28,215 nucleotides of DNA, taken from Actinomycetes bacterium. Lineage in GTDB: Bacteria > Actinomycetota > Actinomycetes > Actinomycetales > Actinomycetaceae. The translations under genes were made by a program, and so were the position numbers. The stretch spans positions 1-28,215 of the forward strand of contig JAEWHO010000020.1 in assembly GCA_023387755.1 (NCBI GenBank), given 5' to 3'. Below are positions 1-7,983 of this stretch, piece after piece; the stretch's first letter is position 1; each line of letters starts with the position of its first letter. The notes beneath the pieces were generated by a model. The model saw only the letters and a program-made list of their open reading frames with translations, was not told where the DNA came from and did no database searches.

Positions 1-45
1 CTGAGCCTACGCAGATTTTCCGCGTTTGTGGGCGAAGCCCCCGTT

Positions 46-65
46 TTGTTGCGAGAATGCAACAA
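46..65. repeat. Perfect 7-bp inverted repeat (hairpin)
   Basis: TTGTTGC at 46-52 and GCAACAA at 59-65 are exact reverse complements around a 6-base loop. There is no T-run after the stem on either strand, so it is not a convincing intrinsic terminator. It lies just beyond the 3' end of the decayed efflux gene. A second small stem (GGGC/GCCC, 30-40) precedes it. Role unknown. Confidence 0.35.
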
Positions 66-76
66 TCAAGTCACCG

Positions 77-480
77 TTACTGCTCCTGTGTTCTCCGCTC
101 GGCGGGTAAGAGAAAAGATGCCCCCAAGGCTAGCCCAATACGGATGACACGGCGCTTCCCCCATGCCTTCACCAGGTGGGGAACTAACCCAGAGGCCACG
201 AACGTCCCTAAGGCCAGTGCCATCATGAGCCATCCGGTCGATAACGGGTCATAACCGAGGGCGCCCTGCAGTAGCAGAGGCAGCACAAATAGCAGCCCGA
301 ACTCACCGAAGGACACCAAGAAGACGGTGAACGCGCCCACGCTGAAGGTGCGAATGCGGAAGATATCCAGGTGTACCAGTACGGGCCGAGCCTGCCGATC
401 AGGGCGAGTAAGCCGAATGGGATATTGAGTCAAAAAGCCCACCGCCACGAATGGTCGGTGGCGAGCCAGCCCCCCACCAG
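77..480 (-). pseudogene. Remnant of a DHA2-family (EmrB/QacA-type) MFS drug efflux transporter
   Basis: Two pieces of one 14-TM MFS transporter are visible on the minus strand. From about 480 down, the frame reads GGWLATDHSWRWAF, the motif-C/TM5-6 junction typical of DHA2 exporters. It is broken by an in-frame TGA at 430-432 and then resumes LNIPFGLLALI. A few codons later the homology moves to another frame, reading LDIFRIRTFSVG and the following transmembrane segments up to about position 115. Roughly 90 residues that normally separate these two motifs are missing. Both ends of the gene are also absent: a full DHA2 exporter has about 450-520 residues. The gene is therefore dead through a stop, an internal deletion and truncation. 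Its nearness to the divergent tetR gene suggests an old regulator-efflux pair, which is inference. Confidence 0.72.
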
Positions 481-835
481 CGGTTCCGATCCTTCAGTGT
501 CGGTTCCATCGGTGGGTTCGAGCCGCCCGTGGATGGGCGGGTTAGGTTACCTCGGGATCGAGCCGTATCGGAATGAGCTGTATCGGGTTGGCATAGAGAC
601 GAAAATATCGCGAACTCCTCTCATATAGACATCATGACGGCAACATATTGACGGCGCATCGATAAAGTTGTGGGGGGGGGTGAGATATGAGACGTAGGGA
701 CTAAAGTTTTTGTGCGCGGCACCGTAAGATAGCAGCAGTATGTGACCATGCCCAGAATCTAGGGATTGTTCCCTTCGCCGGCGCCCACCTGTGCGCGGGG
801 TGATGGCGTACTGACCAGGCTGCTAAGGAGTGACA
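481..835. other. Gene-poor stretch between efflux remnant and tetR
   Basis: I see no supportable gene here. It is less GC-rich than its surroundings. It contains a run of nine G at 672-680 and an imperfect tandem direct repeat, GAGC(C/T)GTATCGG, at 560-571 and 575-586. A TAAGAT hexamer at 725-730 could be a -10 element for tetR, but no convincing -35 stands at the right distance. It is probably degraded sequence left over from loss of the efflux gene, now serving as the tetR upstream region. Confidence 0.4.
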
Positions 836-1429
836 GTGCCGAAGATCGACGCCCCCAGTGTTGCTGAACACCGGGCAATGCGGGAACAGCAAGTGCTACA
901 GGCGGCCGCTGACCTCCTGGTAGAAGGAGGGCCGCAGGCGCTCAACCCGGCCGCTGTGGCGAAGCGTTCGCGGATTTCTCGTACCGCCGTCTACCATTAC
1001 TATCCTTCCACTGCGGATCTGCTCGCCGGCGCCCTCGAACATCTCATGGCCACCGCGGTTCACGATTTGGAGGACGCGGTCGCCAAAGCTGGCCCAGGCC
1101 CGATGGAAAAAATCGAAGCCTATGTGCGCGCCTCCCTCACCTCGGCTGCTACCGGATACTGTGCGGGCCTGGTGGATCCCTCCGCGATTCCGCCCGCCCA
1201 GCGCCAACAGCTCGCACAATGGCATGAGCGCCTACTCGCACCCCTACGTGAGGTTGCCCAAGACTGCAAAGCGCCAGACGCAACGTTGGCAGCACAACTT
1301 GTGCAGGGCATGATTGATGCCGCCGCCAAAGCGGTCAGCGAGGGGCGTGACCTGACGTATGTGACCGAAACAACCCTGGTGCTTTTGCGGGCGGCCCTGG
1401 GGCGCCCGCATGGCGGCGTCGTCGCCTAA
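836..1429 (+). CDS. TetR/AcrR-family transcriptional regulator
   Basis: A 197-aa protein with the TetR layout: an N-terminal DNA-binding domain and an all-helical ligand-binding/dimerisation domain. The helix-turn-helix lies at about residues 37-57 (AVAKRSRISRTAVYHYYPST), with the classic Tyr-His-Tyr-Tyr before the linker helix. I chose GTG at 836 because AAGGAG (825-830) sits five bases upstream; the in-frame GTG at 830 overlaps that Shine-Dalgarno. The next gene begins within or just after its 3' end, so it is likely co-transcribed with the sugar-acid enzyme and may regulate that operon. It could instead be the former regulator of the ruined efflux gene upstream. The ligand cannot be told from sequence. 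Confidence 0.9.
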   Translation: MPKIDAPSVAEHRAMREQQVLQAAADLLVEGGPQALNPAAVAKRSRISRTAVYHYYPSTADLLAGALEHLMATAVHDLEDAVAKAGPGPMEKIEAYVRASLTSAATGYCAGLVDPSAIPPAQRQQLAQWHERLLAPLREVAQDCKAPDATLAAQLVQGMIDAAAKAVSEGRDLTYVTETTLVLLRAALGRPHGGVVA

Positions 1430-1454
1430 ACTGCGCCAGCTGAAAGGATACGGC

Positions 1455-3809
1455 GTGCCCACACTCGAAGAACTCACCGCCCCCTACGGCCCGGCCCCGC
1501 AGATCAGTGCCGCCGATGTGCGGGCCGCGCGCACCGGCCGCACCCGCCCGCTCGTGGTGCTAGATGATCACGCCTCCGGAACCCAGTCGGTGGCAGATCT
1601 GCCCGTCGTCACCGCCTGGAGCCGCGAGGATTTGCGCTGGGCCCTACAGGCTGAGGCGCCCGCCGTCATCGTTGAAACCGATACGCGAGCGATGGCCGCC
1701 GTCGATACTGAGGAACGCGATTTTGACGTCACCCGGGCAGCCCTAGCGGCGGCTGCAGATATTGGGGAAGATATTGACGTCGCGTTGCGCTCCGACTCCA
1801 CCCTGCGTGGGCACTACCCGTTGGAAACTGACGTTATCTCCGCCTGCCTACGTGATGACGCCGAACATAGCGTTGACGGCCTCATTATTTGCCCGGCCTT
1901 CCCGGACGCCGGGCGGATCACGGTCGATTCCACCCATTACGTGAAGGGTGAGCGGGACGTCTATCACCCCGTCCACCTGACCGAATATGCGTCCGATCCG
2001 CAATTCCCATTCGACACCTCCAATATTCCCCAGTGGATCGAGGAACGCACCCGCGGAAGGATTGGGGCGAGCGAGGTTTTCCGGCTCACTTTGGACGTCT
2101 TACGCCAAGGGCCCGACGCCGTCTCCAACCTTCTCATGCAGGCGCGCCGCCGCATTCCCGTGGTAGTCGACGCTGTCACGGAGGCAGATCTACGGTGCCT
2201 CGCGGTAGCCCTGTATCGCGCCGAAGAACGCGGCCGCCGTTTCCTGTTCCGGGTAGCCCCGCAGTTTATTCGGGCCTACCTGGGCCAGGAGGAGCCGCGC
2301 CCGCTGGCGGGCGCGGACGTCGAGGCGCTGCGGGAAGGTGGCTTGGCGGAAGGGGCCAAACACGGGCTCGTGGTGGTCACCCAGCCCACCGGTTTAGTAG
2401 ACCGGCAGTTACGCGCTCTGCGCCGTCGTCGCGGATTGCGGGAAGTGGAGGTGAAACTGCCCGCCCTCGCCGATCACCGGCGAGACCTGCACATCGATGA
2501 GGTGGTGGCGCGAGTGGTGCAGAATCTCGCGGTAGACCACACGGTGCTGCGGCTCTCCCGCGAGGGGCAGGCAGGTGAATCCGAGTTCCGCCTGCGCCGC
2601 GAGGTCGATACGGCCCTGCTGGAGATTATTCGCCGGGTGGTGGCGGCAACCCAGTTGCGGTTCATGGTGGCGCGCGGCGGCATGATTGCCATGACCGTGG
2701 CGCGCGGGATGGGGGTACGCCGCGCCTGGGTGCACGGCCCGCTGCTGCCCGGTGCCGTGTCCCTGTGGAGTGCCGCGCAGGGGGCGGCGCGCGGGGTGCC
2801 GTTCGCGGTGTACGCCGGGACCATCGGTGACGACGAGTCCCTGGCGGATGTGGTAGATATTTGCGCCAATACGCCTCTGCCGGCCCGCGCCCCGGCGCTT
2901 AGTCAGCCGGCAGTCCAAGCCCTCCCGGCCGCGCGCGTGGCAGTAATCGGCCTGGGGGCGACCGGCCTGCCTATGGCGGCCCGTCTGGCCGAAGAACACT
3001 CGGTAGTTGCCTTCGATATTGATGCGGAACGCCGGCAGGCCGCTTGGCGTAATAACGTGGCCGTCGCCGTCAGTGCGCGTGACGCCGCCGCCGATGCCCA
3101 ACTGGTGGTTCTCAATGTGCGGAATCTGGAGCAGGTTCACGATGTGCTCTTTGATTCGCCGGATTCCGTGGCCGAGGTGCTGCCCGCCGGCAGTGTGGTG
3201 CTGCTGTGTACCTCCACGGGGATTGACGGGGCCCGGCAGATCGCGGAGCTACTGGCTGAGCGTGACATTTACCTGGTAGATGCGCCCGTTTCTGGCGGGC
3301 CGGATCGGGCCCGCCGTGGTGAACTGCTGGTGGCCGTGGGGGCTAGTGTGCAGGCGCGCGATATGGCTGCCGGGGTGCTCGCCACCATGGCCGCCCAGGT
3401 GGTGCATGTGGGGGAGCAGCCCGGGGATGGCCAGGCGATGAAGATTATCCAGTCACTGCTGACCGGCGTGCAGGTGCAGGCTACTGCGGAGGCAATGTCC
3501 CTAGCCGGAGTGCTCGGCTTGGATCGGGGCGCCGTCGTCGATCTTCTGCGGCATGCGGATGTCGGTTCGGCAGTGGTGGCCGAACGGGCGGGCCGCATGT
3601 TGCGGGCGGAGGGCACCGTGGTGCACAAGGCCCTCGATATTACCCTCCAGGAGCTCGGGATCGTGGCTTCCACCGCCTACCATGCCGGCGTGAGCGTACC
3701 CCTGGCAGCAGCCGCCGAGCAGACGTTCTTGCTGGCCCACCGCTCCGGGCTTGGGGAGTGGGACGATTCGGCGATTATCCGGCTGTTCGAGCCGGAGGAA
3801 AACGACTAA
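1455..3809 (+). CDS. Fusion: four-carbon sugar-acid kinase (OtnK/DUF1537) + 3-hydroxyisobutyrate dehydrogenase-like domain
   Basis: A 784-aa two-enzyme polypeptide. Residues 1 to about 485 are a DUF1537-type kinase: the LDDHASGTQSV motif at 35-45, RSDSTLRGHYPLE near 112-124, CPAFPDAGRITV near 146, and a C-terminal nucleotide-binding domain with ARGGMIAMTVARG near 406. Residues from about 490 are a beta-hydroxyacid dehydrogenase: the Rossmann GLGATG near 499-504, the substrate motif DAPVSGG near 609-615, and the catalytic Lys near 663 (GQAMKIIQS). In known tetronate pathways an LtnD/OtnD-type dehydrogenase oxidises C2 and OtnK phosphorylates the 2-oxo acid; here both steps would sit on one chain. 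GTG at 1455 is preferred because of AAAGGA six bases upstream. ATG at 1410, overlapping tetR, is the alternative. The substrate is not determinable from sequence. Otn-type decarboxylase/aldolase and isomerase genes are not in the window. Confidence 0.87.
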   Translation: MPTLEELTAPYGPAPQISAADVRAARTGRTRPLVVLDDHASGTQSVADLPVVTAWSREDLRWALQAEAPAVIVETDTRAMAAVDTEERDFDVTRAALAAAADIGEDIDVALRSDSTLRGHYPLETDVISACLRDDAEHSVDGLIICPAFPDAGRITVDSTHYVKGERDVYHPVHLTEYASDPQFPFDTSNIPQWIEERTRGRIGASEVFRLTLDVLRQGPDAVSNLLMQARRRIPVVVDAVTEADLRCLAVALYRAEERGRRFLFRVAPQFIRAYLGQEEPRPLAGADVEALREGGLAEGAKHGLVVVTQPTGLVDRQLRALRRRRGLREVEVKLPALADHRRDLHIDEVVARVVQNLAVDHTVLRLSREGQAGESEFRLRREVDTALLEIIRRVVAATQLRFMVARGGMIAMTVARGMGVRRAWVHGPLLPGAVSLWSAAQGAARGVPFAVYAGTIGDDESLADVVDICANTPLPARAPALSQPAVQALPAARVAVIGLGATGLPMAARLAEEHSVVAFDIDAERRQAAWRNNVAVAVSARDAAADAQLVVLNVRNLEQVHDVLFDSPDSVAEVLPAGSVVLLCTSTGIDGARQIAELLAERDIYLVDAPVSGGPDRARRGELLVAVGASVQARDMAAGVLATMAAQVVHVGEQPGDGQAMKIIQSLLTGVQVQATAEAMSLAGVLGLDRGAVVDLLRHADVGSAVVAERAGRMLRAEGTVVHKALDITLQELGIVASTAYHAGVSVPLAAAAEQTFLLAHRSGLGEWDDSAIIRLFEPEEND

Positions 3810-3833
3810 CACCCGGTAGGGCAGGAGGCACAG

Positions 3834-4823
3834 GTGGAAGCGAACGAGCTGACGGCCGAGTGTGGTGAACCGATGTGGGAGCCGCTGGACTTACGTGCCG
3901 GTGACTACAGTGCTCGCCTCAGCATCACCGGCGGCGGCCTGGCAGGCCTGTGGTGGCGCGGACAGCGGTTGGTGGTGGACTATCCCCTCACCCAGGTGCG
4001 CCCCGCCTTCCGCGGCGTGGTGCTGGCACCGTGGCCGAATCGGCTCGTCGATGGGCGGTGGCGTTGGCGCGGCCAGGACTTCCAGCTGGCCCTCACCGAA
4101 CCGGACCGCTCCCACGCCCTGCACGGGCTGGTGGTGTGGAACCGTTTCCAGGTCCGCCACCACAGCGCCGCAGCGGCAACATTGACGACGACGATCACCG
4201 CCCAAGACGGCTACCCCTTCACGGTCGAGGTGACTACGGAGTATGTGCTCGACGCCGAGACCGGCCTGCACTGGCAGGTGCGGGCTACGGCTGTGACCGG
4301 GCCCGCTCCGGTAGGGCTCGGGCTGCACCCCTACCTGGTGGCCGGTGAGGGTGGGGTTGATGAATGGGAGTTACACGCACCCCTGCCCTATGTGCAGGAC
4401 CATCACGGCCCCCGCCTCCTGCCCGGGCAGCTCCACCCCGTCAGTGGTGACCGCGACTTCACGGCCGGCTTCACGCCGCTGCAGGGGGTGAGCGTGGACC
4501 ACGCCTTCTATCAGCCCGATACGCCCACCGTTATTCGGCTGCGGCGTGCGGGGGCAGCGGCGTCGGGGATGGTCGGCGTCGAATTAACAACCTCGGCCCC
4601 GTGGGTGCAGGTATATACCGGGGACCTCGCCGATCCGGCCCTGCCCGAGCACCGGGTAGGGGTGGCAGTGGAGCCGCAAACATGTGCGCCCAACGCGTTT
4701 AATTACCTACCCGACGACGGCGCCGCCTCGGCCGAGCAGCGGCAAGGCGCAGCGCATATCCTCGCCGCCGGAGACTCGCTGGAGTGTGAGTGCACCATAC
4801 GCCTAATCACGAGTAATCAGTGA
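3834..4823 (+). CDS. Aldose 1-epimerase (galactose mutarotase-like) family protein
   Basis: A 329-aa galactose-mutarotase-fold protein. Family landmarks are visible in order: APWPNRLVDGRW (Arg70, substrate binding), HALHGLVV (His97), GLGLHPYLV (His165, the expected general acid), VDHAFY (Asp222) and VAVEPQTCAPNAFN with Glu280, the expected general base. The length is normal for the family. The GTG start at 3834 has a strong AGGAGG a few bases upstream and lies 24 bases after the kinase/dehydrogenase stop, so it belongs to the same operon. It probably interconverts anomers of a sugar or phosphosugar feeding this pathway. Some family members act on hexose-6-phosphates, so galactose itself should not be assumed. 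Confidence 0.87.
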   Translation: MEANELTAECGEPMWEPLDLRAGDYSARLSITGGGLAGLWWRGQRLVVDYPLTQVRPAFRGVVLAPWPNRLVDGRWRWRGQDFQLALTEPDRSHALHGLVVWNRFQVRHHSAAAATLTTTITAQDGYPFTVEVTTEYVLDAETGLHWQVRATAVTGPAPVGLGLHPYLVAGEGGVDEWELHAPLPYVQDHHGPRLLPGQLHPVSGDRDFTAGFTPLQGVSVDHAFYQPDTPTVIRLRRAGAAASGMVGVELTTSAPWVQVYTGDLADPALPEHRVGVAVEPQTCAPNAFNYLPDDGAASAEQRQGAAHILAAGDSLECECTIRLITSNQ

Positions 4824-4841
4824 TTTGCGGTTTGTTTTTTT
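4805..4841 (+). terminator. Weak candidate intrinsic terminator
   Basis: AATCAC (4805-4810) and GTGATT (4820-4825) form a 6-bp stem that includes the stop codon of the epimerase gene. A T-rich tract with seven T in a row follows within about 15 bases. The stem is short and AT-rich, so termination may be partial. It separates the sugar-acid operon from the next promoter. Confidence 0.35.
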
Positions 4842-4862
4842 ATCGAATCATTGAGAAAACCC

Positions 4863-4892
4863 TTGACAGGGTTTCAGCTCCCTTGTTAGCCT
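4863..4892 (+). promoter_or_regulatory. Candidate sigma70-type promoter for the secreted-protein/ABC cassette
   Basis: A consensus -35 TTGACA (4863-4868) is followed 18 bases later by TAGCCT (4887-4892). That hexamer keeps the three most conserved -10 positions (T, A and final T) seen in actinobacteria. It stands about 50 bases before the ATG of the small secreted protein, whose own AGGAGG ribosome site is at about 4930. No operator is recognised. Confidence 0.5.
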
Positions 4893-4940
4893 TCCTGTAA
4901 TCTCGGTCACGGGAGGGGGTATAACACAGGAGGAGTTGCA

Positions 4941-5261
4941 ATGAAGCGACGATTGATCGCAGGAGTAATGTCCGCCCTGATTGCTGGGGGCGCTCTCGTG
5001 GCGGTGCCTGCGAATGCGGGGGCGATCAAGGATTATATCCGCTGTAATAGCGTAGGTCCGGAGCGAGTTGCCTTGTATGGCAAGAAAGAGAAGGCGTCAG
5101 AAGTTATGACCATGCAGCTAGGTGGGCGAACTTATTATAAGAAGAGTGGCGAGTACAAAGCCTATAAGATCACGCCCGGAAAGCGCGGGAATTGGTATAT
5201 TGAATCCGCTACTCTGTTACTCCGCGAGTCTGGTGCTACGTGTCATGGCCAGATGGACTAG
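4941..5261 (+). CDS. Small secreted protein of unknown function (first gene of ABC cassette)
   Basis: A 106-aa protein with a clear Sec signal peptide: a KRR N-terminus, a hydrophobic core, and a likely cleavage after VPANA, giving a mature chain of roughly 80 residues. The mature part is basic and rich in Tyr, Lys and Gly. It has two Cys, one near its start (YIRCNSV) and one near its end (GATCHGQ), placed to form a disulphide. It has a strong AGGAGG and a plausible promoter of its own. I do not recognise a family. Size, export signal and position ahead of a lipoprotein, adaptor, ABC ATPase and permease resemble the arrangement of lactococcin-972-type bacteriocin loci, but the sequence match is too loose to call. 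It could also be an envelope-stress or cell-surface factor. Confidence 0.72.
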   Translation: MKRRLIAGVMSALIAGGALVAVPANAGAIKDYIRCNSVGPERVALYGKKEKASEVMTMQLGGRTYYKKSGEYKAYKITPGKRGNWYIESATLLLRESGATCHGQMD

Positions 5262-6039
5262 AGGTACCATCGCGGTTTTGCTAGCAGCGCTGGCCGGTTG
5301 TAGTGCCGGCCAGCCTGCCATCGAGTCATCCTCTGCGGTGAAGCAGGACTTTGGGCCATATGTGGTGGTTCCCGAGGGGGCCGAGCCCACGCCGTATCCG
5401 CCGGTGTTTGAAGCAACGGATGCGCATTTAGGGTTGCCCGAGTCCCGTATTCAGGGGTGGAAGGCGAAAGAGAAAATCACCCCGCCGCAGATGTCGTTTG
5501 AGGAGAAGGTGGAGTATTACCGGGATATTGCTGAAAAGAATTTTCGTTTCAGTGCCCCGGAATACACTGGCGAATTGCCGAAAGTGGAGATAACCCGTTT
5601 CTATACTGAGGAAGAAATCGGCCAGAATTACGTCAATTGTATACGCGACAAAGGGTTCCCGGCCGTGTGGACCGGCGATCCACGAGCACTGGTATTTGAG
5701 TTGGACGAGGGTCCTGATGAGTCGCAAGAATTACCGTTTGAACTGGCGGTGTATGAGTGTGACTTGAAGTTTCCACTGGATCCGGATTTCTTCCATGAGC
5801 CTACCGATGCGCAATTGGGGGTGTGGTACGACTATTTGATCGAGGCCTATATTCCTTGCCTCGCCTCCATCGGGCGGCCCTACACAGTTACGCCATCGTC
5901 GAAGGAAGCTTGGATTGCCAGTATTCGTGGTGGCCCGAGCGTGAAATGGGAGCCGGAGATAGCCATCCCATCCAATGACGCTCGAGCGCACGCCGCCTGC
6001 CCGGTAAAGCCGCCGCGGGAAGAATACTGGGGCCGATAA
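5245..6039 (+). CDS. Secreted lipoprotein of unknown function
   Basis: About 264 aa with a lipoprotein signal peptide: MARWTRG, a hydrophobic stretch, then lipobox LAGC, so the mature protein should be anchored by an N-terminal diacylglyceryl-Cys on the outer face of the membrane. I chose ATG at 5245, which overlaps the end of the previous gene by 17 bases. No Shine-Dalgarno is visible, so translation is probably coupled. An in-frame GTG at 5233 is the alternative. The body is acidic and rich in Pro, Glu and Tyr and holds four further Cys, two in similar contexts (NCIRDKGFP and PCLASIGRP), suggesting paired disulphides. No known domain is recognised. Tight linkage to the downstream adaptor and ABC genes suggests a substrate-binding, immunity or accessory role. 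Confidence 0.75.
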   Translation: MARWTRGTIAVLLAALAGCSAGQPAIESSSAVKQDFGPYVVVPEGAEPTPYPPVFEATDAHLGLPESRIQGWKAKEKITPPQMSFEEKVEYYRDIAEKNFRFSAPEYTGELPKVEITRFYTEEEIGQNYVNCIRDKGFPAVWTGDPRALVFELDEGPDESQELPFELAVYECDLKFPLDPDFFHEPTDAQLGVWYDYLIEAYIPCLASIGRPYTVTPSSKEAWIASIRGGPSVKWEPEIAIPSNDARAHAACPVKPPREEYWGR

Positions 6040-7311
6040 ATGGCCGAATCCCACCCTGTATCCGCTGCACCGGAGTCCAAGAACGTTTGGCGCACACGCC
6101 TGCTCTACGCCGTCGGCCTGCTTGCTGTAGCCGCAATCGCCTTCTGGGCGGGCCGGACCACCCTAAAGCCAGCCGCCATCGATGCGGAACGGAGCAATGC
6201 GAGCGCCACCATCGAGGTGGCCGAACGTGAATTCGGCCGCGGCCAAACCGTCGGTACCACCGTGACGATGGCAAAACATGCCATTGGTGCAAATATGCGC
6301 GCCGGCACCCTGACAGAACTGACCAACCAACCTGCCTACAAGACTGGCGACACCCTCTACCGCGTCGACCAGCACCCCATCCGTATCGCGGCCGGAACGG
6401 TGCCGATGTACCGGGACCTCAGCGCAGGAGCCAAGGGGCCGGATGTGCAATCCCTCAACGCCGCTCTAGCGGAGCTGGGATATGCGGCCGACGCCGAAAG
6501 CAACACCTTCGCGGCCGCCACCACCCAAGCCGTGCGTGCCTGGCAGCAAGACCTCGGCATCGAACAGACAGGTATCGTCCAACGCGACGAACTCATTATC
6601 GTTCCGCACCTGCCCACCGCCCTCAGCTTTGACCCGGAAACAGCATTCCTCGGCAACCAACTCGCCGGCGGAGAACGCTTCATCCTGGGCCCCTCCGGCG
6701 AGCCGCAGTTCACCATGGAACTCCTACCCGGCCAGGCTGCTCTCATTCCCGCTGATGCCACCATTACCGTCACCTTCCAAGACCGCCAATGGCCCGCCGT
6801 CGTCAGTGAAAAGAAAGCCAGCGACGACGGAAACACCATTAATATGCTGCTCACCGCGCCCGACGGCGGCGTTGTGTGCGGTCAAGACTGCGCGCTGCTC
6901 CCACCCCAGGAGAAGCAGTACCTGACCGCCCAAGTGGAAGTTGTGAAGAACCAAAGCGGCCCGGCCGTACCCATCTCAGCCCTCACCTCCAACCCGGATG
7001 GCACCAGCAAGGTGACCGTCGTGACGAAGGCTGGGGATGAGGAGCGGCAGGTGCGGGTCCTCCTCTCCCAAGACGGCATGGCCCTCGTGGAAGGCCTCAC
7101 CGTGGGTGACGTTGTGCGGGTATTTAATCCCGCCGGCGGCACAGCACCTGGCGGCTCACCCCCCGGTGGGCCAGGGCCCGGCGAATCGCAACCTGGTGGC
7201 GGCAATAGTTCCACGCCGAGCGAACCCGGCGGTGAACCAGGCAGCAGCGACAGTGCCCCGCCCAGCGGCCCAGCCGAGAGCCCGGCTGCGCCGTCGTCGC
7301 CCCAATCCTAG
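6040..7311 (+). CDS. Membrane-anchored efflux adaptor with peptidoglycan-binding domain (MacA/HlyD-like)
   Basis: A 423-aa protein whose ATG directly abuts the stop of the lipoprotein gene (TAAATG). One N-terminal transmembrane helix (about residues 22-45) leaves the rest outside. A half-barrel segment reaching VDQHPIRIAAG is followed by a peptidoglycan-binding-1 domain (GAKGPDVQSLNAALAELGY to IVQRDELI, about 130-190). More adaptor-type beta domains follow. The protein ends in a low-complexity Gly/Pro/Ser tail of about 60 residues. In actinobacterial adaptors of this type the peptidoglycan-binding module replaces the alpha-hairpin that contacts TolC in Gram-negative bacteria. With the next two genes it forms a tripartite MacAB-like exporter reaching into the wall. 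Confidence 0.83.
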   Translation: MAESHPVSAAPESKNVWRTRLLYAVGLLAVAAIAFWAGRTTLKPAAIDAERSNASATIEVAEREFGRGQTVGTTVTMAKHAIGANMRAGTLTELTNQPAYKTGDTLYRVDQHPIRIAAGTVPMYRDLSAGAKGPDVQSLNAALAELGYAADAESNTFAAATTQAVRAWQQDLGIEQTGIVQRDELIIVPHLPTALSFDPETAFLGNQLAGGERFILGPSGEPQFTMELLPGQAALIPADATITVTFQDRQWPAVVSEKKASDDGNTINMLLTAPDGGVVCGQDCALLPPQEKQYLTAQVEVVKNQSGPAVPISALTSNPDGTSKVTVVTKAGDEERQVRVLLSQDGMALVEGLTVGDVVRVFNPAGGTAPGGSPPGGPGPGESQPGGGNSSTPSEPGGEPGSSDSAPPSGPAESPAAPSSPQS

Positions 7312-7320
7312 GGGGAGGGC

Positions 7321-7983
7321 ATGCCGCAACTCAGCGTCCGCGACCTCAGTTTCTGCTACCACCGGGGAGGGGAGGAACTCTTCGGCGGGCTAAGCCACAC
7401 GTTCACCCCCGGGGCCGTCACCGCCCTCACCGGGCCGTCTGGCCGCGGGAAATCGACGCTACTGTACGTGCTGGGGCTCCTGCTCACCCCGAGCAGCGGC
7501 GCGGTAGAGCTCGATGCCGTTACCGTCAGCTCCCTGCCCGATCGGCAGCGTTCGCGGGTGCGCGCTCAGGAAATCGGGTTCATCTTCCAGGATTCCGAGC
7601 TGAATCCGAGCCGCACAATCCTCGACTCGGTTATCGAACCGACCCTCTACGGCCAGCCCCCGGATACCGGCGCTGAGGGCGCCCACACGGCGGTGGAGGA
7701 GCGGGCACTTCACCTCCTGGAACGCTTCGGCCTAGCCCACCGCGCCCACCATCGGCCAGGGGAAATATCGGGCGGGCAAGCGCAACGGGTGGCAGTGTGC
7801 CGGGCCCTGATGAACGCTCCGAGTGTGCTCCTGGCCGATGAACCCACCGGGAACCTCGACCGCGATAATGCCGCCCTCGTGCTCGACGCGCTCGCGGCCG
7901 CAGCCGGCGAAGGAAAAACGGTCATCATCGCCACGCACGACCCCTTCGTCCTCACCTACAGCAGCCAGCAGGTGGAACTATGA
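7321..7983 (+). CDS. ABC transporter ATP-binding protein (MacB/LolD class)
   Basis: A 220-aa ATPase with all motifs present: Walker A GPSGRGKST (38-46), Q-loop Gln90 in FIFQDSELNPSRTI, signature SGGQAQRVAVCRAL (150-163), Walker B VLLADEPTGNLD with Glu174, and switch His206. An Arg in place of the usual Ser within Walker A (GRGKST) is tolerated. GGGGGAGGG precedes the ATG by a few bases. The EPTGNLD ending and its pairing with an FtsX-like permease place it in the MacB/LolD group, which drives extraction or export of peptides and lipoproteins by mechanotransmission rather than by channel translocation. It overlaps the permease gene by ATGA. Confidence 0.92.
   Translation: MPQLSVRDLSFCYHRGGEELFGGLSHTFTPGAVTALTGPSGRGKSTLLYVLGLLLTPSSGAVELDAVTVSSLPDRQRSRVRAQEIGFIFQDSELNPSRTILDSVIEPTLYGQPPDTGAEGAHTAVEERALHLLERFGLAHRAHHRPGEISGGQAQRVAVCRALMNAPSVLLADEPTGNLDRDNAALVLDALAAAAGEGKTVIIATHDPFVLTYSSQQVEL

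Noticed and set aside
4941..5261. Calling the small secreted protein lactococcin-972 family
   Set aside because: Size, signal peptide and gene neighbourhood fit, but the Trp/His/Tyr pattern of that family is not clear and two Cys are present. Kept only as a hypothesis.
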